From Papaver somniferum (Eukaryota > Streptophyta > Magnoliopsida > Ranunculales > Papaveraceae), in contig NC_039361.1 of the NCBI RefSeq assembly GCF_003573695.1, positions 86,136,149 to 86,200,148 of the forward strand: a stretch of 64,000 nucleotides of DNA. Reading direction: 5' to 3'. The position numbers and the translations under genes are program-made. Below the pieces are notes generated by a model that saw only the letters and a list, made by a program, of their open reading frames with translations, searched no databases and was not told the DNA's origin. Shown one piece after another: positions 11,339 through 23,588 of this stretch; the stretch's first letter is position 1, and the number at the start of each line of letters is the position of its first letter.

Positions 11339-12339
11339 CCATTTCCTAAACTTACCCGACTCATTCTTATAAACACAAGGAATGTGTTCATTAGTGGCAC
11401 AAGAATTTATACCATCGAGATGAACTTGTAACCTGTGACGATTTCTAGAAGAGAGATCATTTTTGTAAGGTTTCTGGTATTCTGTGGGAACGAGATTCAC
11501 TGTAGATGTCGTCAGACGATTTACTCCATTGAAAGTTGAAAGAAGCAAATTATAGAGATTAGAGATTTGTTTCCTACTAGCAAAACAATGAATAGCATAG
11601 TGATTATTTTTCCCATAGAATGAACATGTTCGTGGAGGACAAACAATAACTGGAACCTGTTTTAAATTCATAGCTGTATTAGAAGTTTGCAAGTCATGTA
11701 ATCCTTTATTGACAAAAACTTCTTTTGGAAAACATCTCTTCATGTGTTGTAATTCAGACTGGGAATTAGCTGGTACAGAAGAATTTCTCCTTAAAACAGA
11801 GTTTTCCTTTTCCAAGGATTTGCACTGTTCATGGGCTAGAATAAGGGATGCACCTAGTTTATCTTTTTCGACACGAAGTCTATTTAGATCTAATGAGTGC
11901 GCCTCGATCAAACGTTTTTCTCTAATTGAATCTTCCTTGACAATATCCTCAAGAACACCAATATTTTCACACTGTAGAGTAGTTTCTTGAATAAGTTTTC
12001 GATATTGTTAGAGAAAGACTCAATGATATTATAGAGTTCCCGTTCCCGACCAAGAGACTTTTCAAATTCATCAATGATCTGAGCATGATTCTGAAAATCA
12101 ATAGCCTCAGTAGAATTTTTTGAGATTCTGGTGAGCTCCATTTCAGCTTTTGTGATAGTGTCAAATGTATCATCAAAGGGACTGATATCAACATTTGATA
12201 GAACTGCATTTATACTTCGGGATTTGGAAGAATCATCTATGGAGTAATCCTTTGAGGTGATCCCAAGATATTTGGCATAGTTAAGAGCTTTGGAAGACAA
12301 CTTGGTATGCGTATATGACAGAGATGAGATTTTTTCCAC
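11339..12339 (-). pseudogene. A1 gag-like ORF, frameshifted and cut by B
   Basis: A copia-type gag remnant: the structural protein that binds element RNA. The start aligned with ATG in A2 and A6 is GTG here at 12339, so the initiator is lost. The first frame (12339..11908) gives …KLSSKALNYAKYLGITSKDYS. A frameshift near 11910 then leads to a coiled coil (RVEKDKLGASLILAHEQCKSLEKENSVL) and a knuckle CSFYGKNNHYAIHC, in which the second Cys of the CCHC box is Tyr. After the knuckle comes ISNLYNLLLSTFNGVNRLTTST, shared with A5. The end is cut by B. No pol follows. Confidence 0.7.
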
Positions 12340-12392
12340 AGACTCAGATTGCTACAAACATAGACTTGTAAGGTCTTTAAACGTGTTTGCCT

Positions 12393-12404
12393 GCTCGGAT
12401 ACCA
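12393..12404 (-). other. A1 primer binding site (initiator Met-tRNA)
   Basis: TGGTATCCGAGC on the minus strand, two bases inside the 5' LTR. It has one mismatch to TGGTATCAGAGC, complementary to the 3' end of plant initiator Met-tRNA. A2 and A6 have the perfect form. Confidence 0.85.
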
Positions 12405-12406
12405 AT

Positions 12407-14114
12407 TGAAAAAGCGGGGGGTCTAACAACCACACCCAATATTTCGCTTAGCAATCTGTATGGAAAAACTCCAATATACTTTTAAGAGAATCAACTAGAC
12501 ATTCAGACTCAATCTTAATAAAATTATATCAAAGAGTTATATCTCACTTTCTCGATTCAATACTTACTCAAGCAAATAGAAATCTGTGAGTCTGATCGAA
12601 TACAAGAGAAATCACTTGAACGGTACCAAAGACCAATGTTCAAGGATCAATCAATTTCAATCAACAACCAAAGGTTGGATTTTTCCAATTGATAGATTCA
12701 ACGCACAACCTGTGATATTTCAATTATATAACAAAATATAATGCGGAAAAGAAATAACGCAGACACCATAAGTTTTGTTAACGAGGAAACCGCAAATGCA
12801 GAAAAACTCAGGGACCTAGTCCAGATTGAACGCACACTGTATTAAGCCGCTACAGACACTAGCCTACTACAAACTAACTTTTGTCTGGACTGTAGTTGAA
12901 CCCCAATCAATATCACACTGATCCAAGGTATAGTTGCGCTCCTTACGTCTCTGATTCCAGCAGGATACTACGCACTTGATTCCCTTAGATGATCTCACCC
13001 ACAACTAAGAGTTGCTACAACCCAAAGTCGAAGACTTTAGTAAACAAATCAGTATCACACAGAAAAATCTACGGTAATAGATAAATCTATCTCCCACGGA
13101 AATACCTACAAGTTTTTTGTTCCGTCTTTTGATAAATCAAGGTGAACAGAAACCAATTGATAACTCGGACTTATATTCCCGAAGAACACCCTAGAATTAT
13201 CAATCACCTCACAATAATCTTAATCGACTAGCTAAAGAAGATATTGCGGAATCACAACGATGAGGCGAAGATGTTTGTGACTTCTTTTATATCTTTCCTA
13301 TCGATGAAATTAATATCAAGACAATCTTACGATGGTACTCAAACACGATAGAAACAGCAAGATCAGATCACGCAACTACAGAGAAAATAGTTGGGTCTAG
13401 CTTCACAATCCCAATGAAGTCTTCAAGTCGTTAACCTACAGGGTCTCGATAGAAACCTAAGGTTAAAGGAGAATCGACTCTAGCTAATACAACTAGTATC
13501 ACACAGAAGGTGTAGGGATTAGGTTTCCCAGTTGCTAGAGTTCTCCTTTATATAATCTTTCAAATCAGGGTTTGCAATCTAAGTTACCTTGCTAACAAAG
13601 CATTCAATATTCACCGTCAGATGAAAACCTGATTAGATTCAAGCTAATATCTTTCAACCGTTAGATTGAACTTAGGTTGTTACACACAAATGAAATGCAC
13701 GTTTATTTAGGTTTGTGTAACCGTAGCCAAACATGTACACTTAGTTGGTTCAACAGTAGTTAACCAAATGGTTAGCCATATGAGCACTTTCATATCAACC
13801 ATATTTATCTTCACCATAACTAGTTCAAATGACTCAAGAGAACTAGTTAGAGAGTTGTTCAATTGCTTAGATCTCATAGAAGTATATAAGACACCATCAA
13901 AGCAAAAACGATTTGATTCACTCGAATCAATTCATGAACTTTATAACCACGGTTTGCAAGTATGAATTCCTTAGTTTATATAAGTTTAAGTTCACGAATA
14001 ATCGTTTTTAGAAACTAACCCACTTAAGCACGCATATTGGTACGGAGACTTAAGTACCCGGAATAAGTTTGTCTTCAGTTGACAAACTCCAGCAGAAATT
14101 CACGGGATGTGAAC
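12407..14114 (-). repeat. A1 5' LTR, downstream part
   Basis: R-U5 and part of U3 of the A1 5' LTR, matching 474..2180 in order. It is cut at 14114 by C, and the TSD tgaac occupies 14110..14114. The LTR resumes at 31545. In the 3' LTR the sequence ATGTGAACTTCC is uninterrupted, which proves the cut. Confidence 0.9.
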
Positions 14115-15811
14115 TGATGTGATTTGTTGTTGTAAAGTGGTAAGCAAAGTTCGTTCAACTCGGACTTGTGTAGACTCAATTCTAGACTTTAATACTAATT
14201 CTAATAAATATATACAAAAATATGGTAGCAGTATCGAGAGAAACTGGGACTTAGGATTCCACCAAACTCATTACATAAGGTTCAAATATTAATTCTTTTA
14301 ACAATTATAGATCAATAAAGAGATGAACTCTTATTTTTACCAAGGAAGATTCTCAAAACATTAGTTGTAAATCCTAAGCATGGGACATCAAAACATCTAA
14401 GAAAGCATGACCCATCAAACGAGATGACAACTAATTAATCAAAATCATAATTCAATTTTAATTAGTGCGAAAGTCATATACGAATTAAATATAATTACCC
14501 AAGTATGATATTAGGCTTCCTCCGTCATCCTAGTGATGGGGTTTAGCTCTTCATGGTGAAAACACGCTCAAAATAATAAATCATGGCTCAAAATGTGTTT
14601 TTATTGAAGAAATTATATGACTCAGCGAATCTGCAACGCTGTAATGGCGTTACAGAGTCCACTGTTAAAGAAGGTGTGGCTAAATGAATATATGTGTGCC
14701 TATTGGACTGTTACATAATTGTTTGAATATAAGACACTGACTACACCTGTTCTGTGCAGCCTAATGTTCTTCAGATTAGGGTTCTTGAGAACGACACTTC
14801 TGATATGTCGTCTGCAACTCTTCTTCTTCCTCTTCCCTGCTGCTACCGCAGAATCGCTCTGCAGCGATTTCTGTTGCTCTAAACCTACCCCAAACTCTCG
14901 ACAGACCACGATGATACTCTGTACACCTTATTTATACACCACATGCTCCAAAAAAAACCGAGAATATTTTCTTCTCTTTCACCGAAAGTTATGACCTATA
15001 TTATTTCCTTCATTATCTCTTTTACGCGTCCTCCAAGTTATTTGATCTTTCCATCCTCTCCGTAGATTACCTACGGACTCGATAGACTCAAATCTCCTCA
15101 TAATATCTTCTTCCAGGCCTATTACTTCATGCCATGTTTTATCTAGGAACATATAACAACTTCCCTTTTTTCGGATCCGGAGAACTTATCATTCCTGTTA
15201 GGTCATGACACGATATTCCTAATCAAATCATAACTAAAACTGCGACTATATCTCATCCAATCCTTCCCTGAAAATCACACAGTCTTTGGATATTTTCCCG
15301 TCCCTTGCTTCGTTAAAGGAAAGAAAATCTTCCCTTTACAGTCGATCCAAGTCGTATAGAAATACTGTTTCACATCAAAAGGCCCAAACCAAACCATCTT
15401 AATGAGAAAATCCGAGCATATCTAACCCGAAAAAAATTCAGCAAACCGCGCAGGTGCGAAGCTATTCTTCCCGCCAAAAATCTATTTCAAATGGCGAAGA
15501 TGACCTCCCCCTTATCCGTGGATGGTCTCCCCTTAGCAATTTGGGGGTAAAAAGATTAATGATCCAGGGGTGCAAATAGCAATTTTTAGGGTGTAAATAG
15601 TAGAACTCATGGGGTGCCTTTATCACTTCTTCGGATGCATTTTAGCGTATTTCTGGGGTGCTTCCAACATACTTCTGGGTCCCTTTCGAGCCAATTCCGC
15701 TGTAAAAGTCCATTTCTCCAAAAATACATAAAATGGCAAAATAAGCACAAAATCGAGCACTAACAATATACATAATTGAGAACAAAATAGACACACAAAT
15801 GCGTCTATCAA
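14115..15811 (-). repeat. C 3' LTR
   Basis: The minus-strand LTR starts TGATAGACGC at 15811, directly after the PPT, and ends CACATCA at 14115. A TATA box is at 14929..14936. Frames at 14700..14994 fall in the LTR and recur at 30365..30766; they are not credible genes. Confidence 0.9.
14929..14936 (-). promoter_or_regulatory. TATA box of the C LTR
   Basis: TATAAATA on the minus strand (context GTGTATAAATAAGG), conserved in the 5' LTR at 30650..30657. U3 would be about 880 bp. Confidence 0.6.
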
Positions 15812-15823
15812 ATACCCCCAAAC
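15812..15823 (-). other. C polypurine tract
   Basis: Minus strand TTTGGGGGTATT abutting the LTR start TGATAGACG, as in B. Confidence 0.7.
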
Positions 15824-17083
15824 TTATTATTTGCTAGTCCTCGAGCATATCAAATCTAAAAAATAAAATCCTAACTCACTGTCGCAGGCATTGTCGGTTG
15901 TATTTAGCGTATGCAACAAGCCTTTAAACCCCTAGGTGGCCCTTGGCCGAGTTATAGTCTCGGGAGGGCTTACAAGAGGTGTACCCACAAAACCTTTACT
16001 CCAGACCCTAGCTATCTACGAGAACCTTGGAAGGCACTAAAGAATCTCCTTGGTTGGCATACTAATTGACTACAAGAGGAAGTAACCTGGTGCGAAATTC
16101 CAATTGTTGTACACGAGTTTGCACTCAAGCATATTAAAATTCATATATAAGTGACAGATCTCTACTCAGATAGTTTCTGGACATCATAACCGGAGTCAAC
16201 CAATCACATGGGTAGATTAAGAATATGGATATAGAGAAAAACGTAGATGATTTTGATGTTGACTAAGGTGAACGGTGTTTCCCATATCTGTCTGAAGACA
16301 ACTGCCAAAATAAACCTATCTTAATGGACGTAGATACTGGTCTGGGCTAATATCAACACACAGGCATATACAAGGGAACCAGTGGTCGATAATCCTAACT
16401 CTAGGTCAACACAACTGGCATATACAAGGGTACCAGTGGTCGACTTTATTGAATTTATTCCAGTTGGTCTGATGGTCTGGTCTCAATTTATTTAGTTTTT
16501 CATTTTTTCTTCATTTTTTTCAAAAATCTTTCCTATTTCAATTTTTTCATTTTTTTTTTTGTATCTCGGTCACTCTATTTCACCCTAGCAGTGGTAACAA
16601 CTTGATTCGTGTGCCGCACCAAATCACTTAGAAACATATTTAAAAGAAAAGAAAATAAAAACAGAAGGTGAAAAGGATTCAACGAGATATGGCGAAACTA
16701 CCATGTTTTTTTTCTAACACCTGAGCTCTGTGCTTTTATGAATAAACTCTTTAGATATTTCCATCTAATCAGATTGGTTCCTCAACTCCTACAACCAAGA
16801 TGCTTCCATCCACTTAGATTGGTTAGTGCCATCCTTAATAAGCATAAGTTTCTAAGCTCTGGAGTTTATTAATGCAACTAAAAACTTTCTCCCATACCCC
16901 CAAACTTAAATCTAACATTGTCCTCAATGTTCTAAACATAAAATTTAAAACATGAACAAGGAGAAACTGTTACCATTTGAAGCAAAAGAGATAAGGAAAG
17001 ATATTACCGTGTCGCATGAATATTAGGTTACCTCCCAAGAAGTGCTAAGTTTAACGTCTTCAGCCAGACTAAGAAAGGATTAG
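15824..17083 (-). other. C 3' untranslated region
   Basis: Homologous to 6279..7386 of B, including the duplicated ACCAGTGGTCGA block (about 16350..16445). It has extra T-rich sequence at about 16490..16560. No ORF. Confidence 0.6.
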
Positions 17084-18541
17084 TCACCTCATAGAATCAT
17101 AAAGTAATAGCCGAAATATCTGTGGGTCATCAAAACCAAATAGAGCTATCACAAGTAAAAGGAATCTGCAACATGCCAAGAAAATGAACAAATAAAGCAC
17201 ACCCTTGTCTAGTTTCATGTTTAAGACAACTACATCTAGTTGTGGTTCAGGTTCTATAACTGGGTCTAGAAAAATATTTTCATGGAATGCATTTCCTCGT
17301 AGCTAAGATCCAATTCAGGTATTAAAGTATGGAAAAACTCAAGTAAAAACTTTGAAGCACATAATAATAACCTAAATAACTGCGGATCCTTAAAGACAAT
17401 CATTTTTGACTCACATAATTTACCATGATGAAAATGGTGGTCAATCTTAGGCAAATGTGTCGTAACTAATCTCCTAAAATACTTAGGCTTAGTCTCAAAA
17501 CTTAATAATTGACACATTTGAAACTCAGACGTTCCCACATTTGGAAGAAAAATATTTGGTGGGAAAAAAAAGTCAATCTAGGTATCATAGCCTGGATAAA
17601 CCACATCAACCAGAGGATGGGTTTCTAATAACTGAACTTCTTCCTGGACATCATTAGGTTCGGGAAAACGTGTCTGAATATGATCTTTTAAAATGCTAGA
17701 GATACATATGTCAAGTCCCAAGTGAGGGATCTATGTAAGAGCTAAAGGTAAGGTACAAGGAGAATGATAATCACCCCCAAGCTTAGAGTTTTGGTTGTCT
17801 CTAGTAGACTAGCTACAATTTCCCTAATTTCTAGATCATCAGAATCATGAAAATGGTCAATTGCTTCGTGTAGATTATACTCAGGTGATGCATCCTCACT
17901 CATATTTAAAAGCTCTACGAGTTCATCTTCTTCGTCTAAGACTATTGTTTTTAAATCGTTGGACTCTAAAATAATATTCTCAGAATAAACTCGTTCCTCT
18001 AAATCATTATCGGATTCGTAACTAGGAAATTCTACATCGTCTAAAATGGGGGTATCTCTAATCAAATCCTCGTCCTTTTGAATAGGTGAATAATTATTAA
18101 AATTATTGGGATTTGAACTAGAAATAACATTATCATTATAAAGCTCAATTGGAGTAACAAATTCCTGATCACTATGCCTACATATTTCAGATTCTTCATC
18201 AGCACTATCCTCATCATAATCATCATTGTAATAACATGAAAATGGTCGACCCTCATCTAAAAAAATAGTGTTACCAATTCTAACCTCCTCATCTTGATTT
18301 TGTGAATAAAAAATATCCTTATTTTTAGGGGTAGTACTGGAAACACTATTTTGGAATTTAAGACTCCATTTTTTCCACAATCCTATTTGTATTTTCAGTA
18401 AATCGCTTGAGAGACTCTTCTAGAGACATCCTAGTTGACTGCTCTGGGAACTCGTCCGGAATATTAAAGGTTTCCTTCATAAATAAGGAATGATTCTTGA
18501 AAGCCTCTTCTAGAGAAATAGAAGGATTGTTTTGCTCATAT
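17084..18541 (-). pseudogene. C ORF (homologue of the B ORF), main part
   Basis: Homologue of the B protein. Shared stretches include DEDSADEESEI, RHSDQEFVTP, ELYND and NNFNNYSPIQKDEDL, with the same order of acidic middle, DHFH/DHHF-type part and final hydrophobic span before DSMR. It is broken: a frameshift near 18360, further loss between 17740 and 17540, and a one-base deletion near 17275 that turns the MKIC.LDPV region into a TAG. The N-terminus is displaced to 29191..29359 by A2. The frame rejoins exactly across the TSD catat (HSY/EQNNPSIS). C is a dead copy, but it shows which parts of the B protein are conserved. Confidence 0.75.
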
Positions 18542-19707
18542 TGAAAAAGCAGGGGTCTAACAACACCACCCAATATTTCACTTAACAATCTGTATGGACA
18601 AAGTCGAATATACTTTTAAGAGAATCAACAAGACTCAATCAATTAAAAGTACATAAATGAGTTTATATCTCTCTCTCTTGATTTGATTTCCTCAAACAGA
18701 AACTGCGAGTACTAATCAAATACAAGGAATAACTTGGATGGTACCAAAGACCAATATCCAAGGATAAATCAATGACAATCAACAACCAAAGGTTGGATTA
18801 CTTTAAATGATGATCTAACGCACAACCTGTATTATTTCAATTATAAAGATAAAACAATATAATGCGGAAACTGAAATAACACAGACACCAGAAATTTTGT
18901 TAACGAGGAAATCGCAAATGCAGAAAAACCCATGGACCTAGTCCAGATTGAACACACATTATATTAAGCCGCTACAGACACTATCCTACTCCAAGCTAAT
19001 TTCGGACTGGACTGTAGTTGAACCCCAATCAGTCTCCCACTGATCCAAGGTACAGTTGTACTCCCCATGCCTCTGATCTTAGTAGGATACTGCACACTTG
19101 ATTCCCTTAGCTGATCTCACCCACAACTAAGAGTTGCTACGACCCAAAATCGCAGGCTTTGACAATAAACAAATCTATCTCACACAGACAAGTCTATCAA
19201 AGGATCAATCTGTCTCCCACAGACAAGTCTATCAAAGGATCAATCAGTCTCCCACAAAAAAAAACCTAAAGTTTTTGTTCCGTATTTTGATAATAATCAA
19301 GGTACAGGAACCAATTGATAATCCGGTCTTATATTCCCGAAGAACAACCTAAATAAATCAATCACCTCACAACAATCTTAATCGTATGGTAGCGAAACAA
19401 GATGTTGCGGAATCACAAACATTGAGACGAAGATGTTTGTGACTACTTTTTATATCTCGCCTATCGGAGATATTAATCTCAATCCAATCAATCTGATTGT
19501 ACTCGTACGATAGAAGATGCAAGATCAGATCACACAACTACGATAAAAGTAGTATCGGTCTGGCTTCACAATCCCAATGAAGTCTTTAAGTCGTTAACCT
19601 GGTTTTAGAAGAAAAAAACCAAAGGTTAAAGGAGAATCGACTCTAGCACGCAAACTAGTATCACACGTGAAGTGTGGGGATTAGTTTTGCACAATACTAC
19701 ATGTCTC

Positions 19708-19717
19708 CTTTATATAG
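19708..19717 (-). promoter_or_regulatory. TATA box of the A2 3' LTR
   Basis: CTATATAAAG on the minus strand, aligned with the boxes in the other A LTRs. Confidence 0.6.
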
Positions 19718-20169
19718 TCTTTCAAATCAGGGTTTCGCCTTGGTCACAAAGAAAACAATATCCACCGTTAGATGAAAACATGATTTAGATTCAAGCTAAT
19801 ATTTCTCAACCGTTAGATCGAAAAATTAGCTTGTTATACACAAATTAAATGCACGATTCTAGGTTTGTTAACCGTACCCAAATGTGTACATAATTGGTTC
19901 AACAATAGTTAACCAAAAGGTTAGCCATATGAGCATTTCATACCAACCATATTCTTCTTCACCATAACTAGTTCAAATGACTCAATTGAACTAGTTAGAG
20001 AGTTGTTCAATTGCAAGGAAATCTTATGCACTACACATGACACAATTGAAGCAAAGATGATTTGATTCACTCGAATCGGTTCATGAACTTTATAGCCACG
20101 GTTTGCAATTTGCATTCCTTAGTATTTATAAGTTTAAGTTCAGAAATCATCTTCAGATATATAACCTTC

Positions 20170-20400
20170 TTAAGTTCGCACACTAGGTTCGCGTACTTAA
20201 GAAACCGGGCAGAGTTTACAAACTCCAGCAGAAAATCCCGTCAAAGACTTTTCGCCGGTTCACGGACTGGGTTCGCGGATTGGTACTCACGCAACAAGTT
20301 TGTCAACTCCAGCATAATTTCTCGGTATGAGAAGTTCGGCAGTTCGCGGACTTAGCAACAAGCTATTCTTCTGGTTTCTCTGGATCAACAAAGTTCACAA
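20170..20400 (-). repeat. U3 motif array of A2 (TTCGC.GAC type)
   Basis: Several spaced units of the form AGTTCGC.GACT.GGTTCGCGGAC, at the same place as the GTACGC units of A1. Equivalent arrays are at about 28315..28545 (A2 5' LTR), 24890..25080 (A3, plus strand) and 63160..63345 (A7). The core differs from the A1/A5/A6 version, so two U3 types exist. Confidence 0.55.
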
Positions 20401-21003
20401 ACTTTGGTTCAAGTGATAGGACTTATGCACATATGTGTTTCCACAACAATACTTATGTCCATCATTGGTTATGTAATCTAAACTCTCATTCCAACCATTG
20501 AAACATTCTTAGAGGACGTTATATAGTTGTTACACCATTTCCTGTCAAAGCAATTTTCAAAGTGATTGAAACATATCATGACTTTCGTCACTAGGTAAAG
20601 ATAAACATGGTCGAAGCGAAACGCTTACCAACACATATTTCGAGATATAGATAGGCGAGGTATACTCGGCTCGAAATACCAAATGTGTATAATCTAAGTC
20701 TATATATAGCATACGACTTTTTGTCTCAACAAGTAGGAGATAGAGTAGATAGACTTTTGAGTGACAGATAAGTTCAAGTCTTCACATACCTTTTTGTCGA
20801 GAAGTTCCAGCGGTTCCTTGAGTAGTTATTCTTCTTGTATGATGAATCTCCATGAAGTCCTTGAGCTCAACTACACTTTCTATCCTAGTCCGAGACTTAG
20901 ATATAGTATACTAGAAATCAAGACTTATAGTTTTGATCACTAACATTGACAAACATGCTTGAGATATAAACGCATGCAAGTTCGACCAAGCAATGCTCTA
21001 ACA

Positions 21004-21016
21004 ATCTCCCCTTTTG
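21004..21016 (-). other. A2 polypurine tract
   Basis: Minus strand AAAAGGGGAGAT immediately before the LTR start TGTTAGAGC. The same tract (AAAGGGGGAGAT) is at 55023..55035 in A6. Confidence 0.8.
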
Positions 21017-22698
21017 TCAATTTTAGTGAAAAAACTATCAATACATATGGAATAAAAAAAACATAAAGAAACTTTAGTAGCTCCTATTCCACATGTCTAA
21101 TCTTCAACATTCCTCGAAATCTTCGTCACTTCCAAGTACTCCAATGATCCCAAAGGTTGTAAGTTTAGCATCACCATTGTTGAAGATCAGTAGTTATAAC
21201 AATGAGAAAGCATCGGTCTCGATCATTGTTATACAGTGTCATAGTATTATTACACAGTGTCAAAGTCCAATTGTATCACAACTTCAACAATAATACTATG
21301 GTGATATGTATCACTCCCCCTTAGTCAATACTCCATCTCACATGGAAACCACTCTCCCCTTACACAATGATCCGAAAACCATATGTATTTGTAGTGTGAA
21401 TTACATATTAATTCTCCCCCTTTTTGTCAATAAAATTGGCAAAGGTACAAGAGCGGGATCATAATGAAATTTCCGAGATGAAATCATATAGCCGAAGCTA
21501 ATAGCATTTATCAAGGAGTTTAAAGATACAAGATAACCCCTTTAAAATTCCAAAGCCGCACACCCCTCAAGATATGACCATTAAGCACAAGTTCAAAAGA
21601 ACTCTCCCCCATTTGATGTCATTCCCAAGGGAACAACAAGAGCGACCTTAATTTCAAAAGAAAAGAAGAATTTTGATTGGACACCAAAAACCATGAGAAT
21701 GATTTTCTATATCCAAAAACTCAATCAAATTAATCAAAAGTAAACCCATGATTAATTTAATCGGAATACGCAATCAAATTAAACAGAAAAGTGATCAACT
21801 TAATTGATTATGCTCGACATAAGAGAACTTACGGAGCATACAACTAACATAACCATTATAAAATGAATAGGATAGTCGTTCATATACTCAACATAAGAGG
21901 AATCTTACGAAGTATGAAAATACTCAACTAGATTAATTACAAGAGAACACATAATTAATCTAATTGGAATACACAACCAAACTAATTACAAAAGTAATCA
22001 ATTTAATTGTCATTTGTTTTGCTCGACATAAAAAGAATTATGGAGCAATAACTAAATAACCAAACAAGATGATTAATTTAGTTCAAGAATGCTCAACATA
22101 AAGTACCCTATGGAACAACCAACAAATCTAATCAAAAATTAATCAACTTGGTTGTATCTTGCTCAACATAAGACACATTATGGAGCCTCACAGTATTACA
22201 TAAAATATGGATCAGTGAAGATCAATATTGTGGGATACACAAGGATTCATTCTATCTTCCATCACTATTTTCATAACGATATTTAATAGACATAATCCTT
22301 GAACACAAAAGATTTTAACCTATCTTCCATCAAAGAATTGACAATATAGGCTTAACTTTTGTATATGTCAAAAGTCTATTCATTCTTAAATCAATACATG
22401 AATACCGATCATGAACGACTTTACTTTTGACAAAATATGGGACAACATAGTTCACGGACGTAAACACCAATATCCCATAACAAATCATAAAGATTAAATA
22501 CTCTAAACCATCATCCTCCAAATATTTTTAGAATTTAAACCAATAAACCTAAAAAAGAACAAAAAGATGAAAGAAAAAAAATAGCTATGTGTAGTCACAA
22601 TCATTGCTATTCAAGCACTAGTTATTCTTCCAACTAAACCAAAAAGAAGACATACTAGGCAATAAATAAAACAAGCTAAAGGAAAACAGACTCCAGTG
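21017..22698 (-). other. A2 noncoding 3' region
   Basis: AT-rich and without credible ORF. It corresponds to 2844..4151 of A1 and 55036..56376 of A6, but is longer because of the tandem block at 21725..22195. Confidence 0.6.
21725..22195. repeat. Diverged tandem repeat in the A2 interior
   Basis: About five copies of a unit with core GCTCRACATAAG…ATGGAGC followed by ATTAATTTAATT-like sequence (cores near 21811, 21888, 22021, 22091 and 22161), spaced about 70-130 bp. A1 (near 3666), A5 (near 52095) and A6 (near 55868) have one copy each, so the block grew in the A2 lineage. Confidence 0.7.
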
Positions 22699-23148
22699 TT
22701 ATTCCGAACACGAATTGAGATCATATGGAAGGTTCAGAATCCTCATGAGACAACTGGTCTTTGAGCTTGTGATTGACAACATCCATTGCATCATCGGAGA
22801 GGTGATTCTCTTTACGAAAATCATTGATGTGAGATTTATGGGACCAAGGTCAAGGGTAACCTTTTCCAACTCAGTTTTCAGCGCATCAACACTTTTCAGA
22901 GTAGCAATGAGCTGTTGTTTTGCTTCCCCAAAGTACTTAAGAAAGTCATGAACAACTTCAGCAGAAATCATATCATCCTTTTCAGCATCCTCATGAACAT
23001 AGGAAAAATAACATGAAGGATTAGGATGATCTTCGTCTACAAGGATTCTTTTCTTTTTGGACTCAACAATACCTTTATCAAGGAATCCTCTTGCAAAACC
23101 ATCATAGCAAGATGAATAAGAAGACATTCTTGACAACCCAGAAACCAA
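22699..23148 (-). pseudogene. A2 ORF2: small coiled-coil protein, frameshifted
   Basis: A 149-codon frame. The plausible protein starts at MSSYSSCYDGF and passes HPNPSCYFSYVHEDAE. It then has a helical stretch (VVHDFLKYFGEAKQQLIATLKSVDALKTELEKV) typical of a coiled coil. After TLDLGP the frame seems to slip, since the continuing helix (HLSDDAMDVVNHKLKDQL) is in another frame. It lies between gag and the PPT, like the ORF2 of A1 and A6. Sequence similarity to those is not obvious to me, apart from the helical pattern shared with A6. Function unknown. Confidence 0.45.
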
Positions 23149-23588
23149 CCTAGAGTATGTGTACGTGACTTTTGCAACTCAATAAATTGATAATTAAGGG
23201 TCTCTTAGGGAAGGGATTTTAGGGTTTTCTTAAACAGTTGACTCATCTCAGAACACGGATATCCGTTCGAGTACAACCTCACCCCCAAAAATAAAGCCTA
23301 ACAGGTATTATTGCAACAAAAGCCTCGAAAAATTCCATAACTCAGGAAAGCAATTTTGAGCAAAGTTGTTAGCAAAAAAATAATAAAAAGGCGAATTCCT
23401 AACGAAAATGAGAAGACACTTTAGACACAAACAATACATTAAGCATAGTAAGTCTGTAATTAAAAAGCTTAGCTATGGACGATAAGAAGATAGCTCAACT
23501 TAACAGATGCAAATGCCAAAAGTATACCTGAAAATTAGCACATCTTACTCAACATGGTTTTTATGAGTAAGCTCTTCAACCCTTGTTA
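23149..23588 (-). other. A2 spacer between gag and ORF2
   Basis: No ORF or repeat that I can support. In an autonomous copia element pol would occupy this place. Confidence 0.5.

Larger units (their letters stand above)
18542..21003 (-). repeat. A2 3' LTR (2.46 kb)
   Basis: The minus-strand LTR starts TGTTAGAGCATTGC at 21003 and ends GCTTTTTCA at 18542. The PPT lies just above. TATA at 19708..19717. It contains a local tandem duplication at about 19185..19250 (CTATCAAAGGATCAATC twice) that is absent from the 5' LTR. U3 carries TTCGCGGAC-type motifs at about 20170..20400. Confidence 0.92.

Noticed and set aside
16490..16560. Poly-T run as a retroposon (SINE) tail
   Set aside because: No SINE body with an A/B box or flanking duplication is visible. 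It is a T-rich variant of the C 3' UTR.
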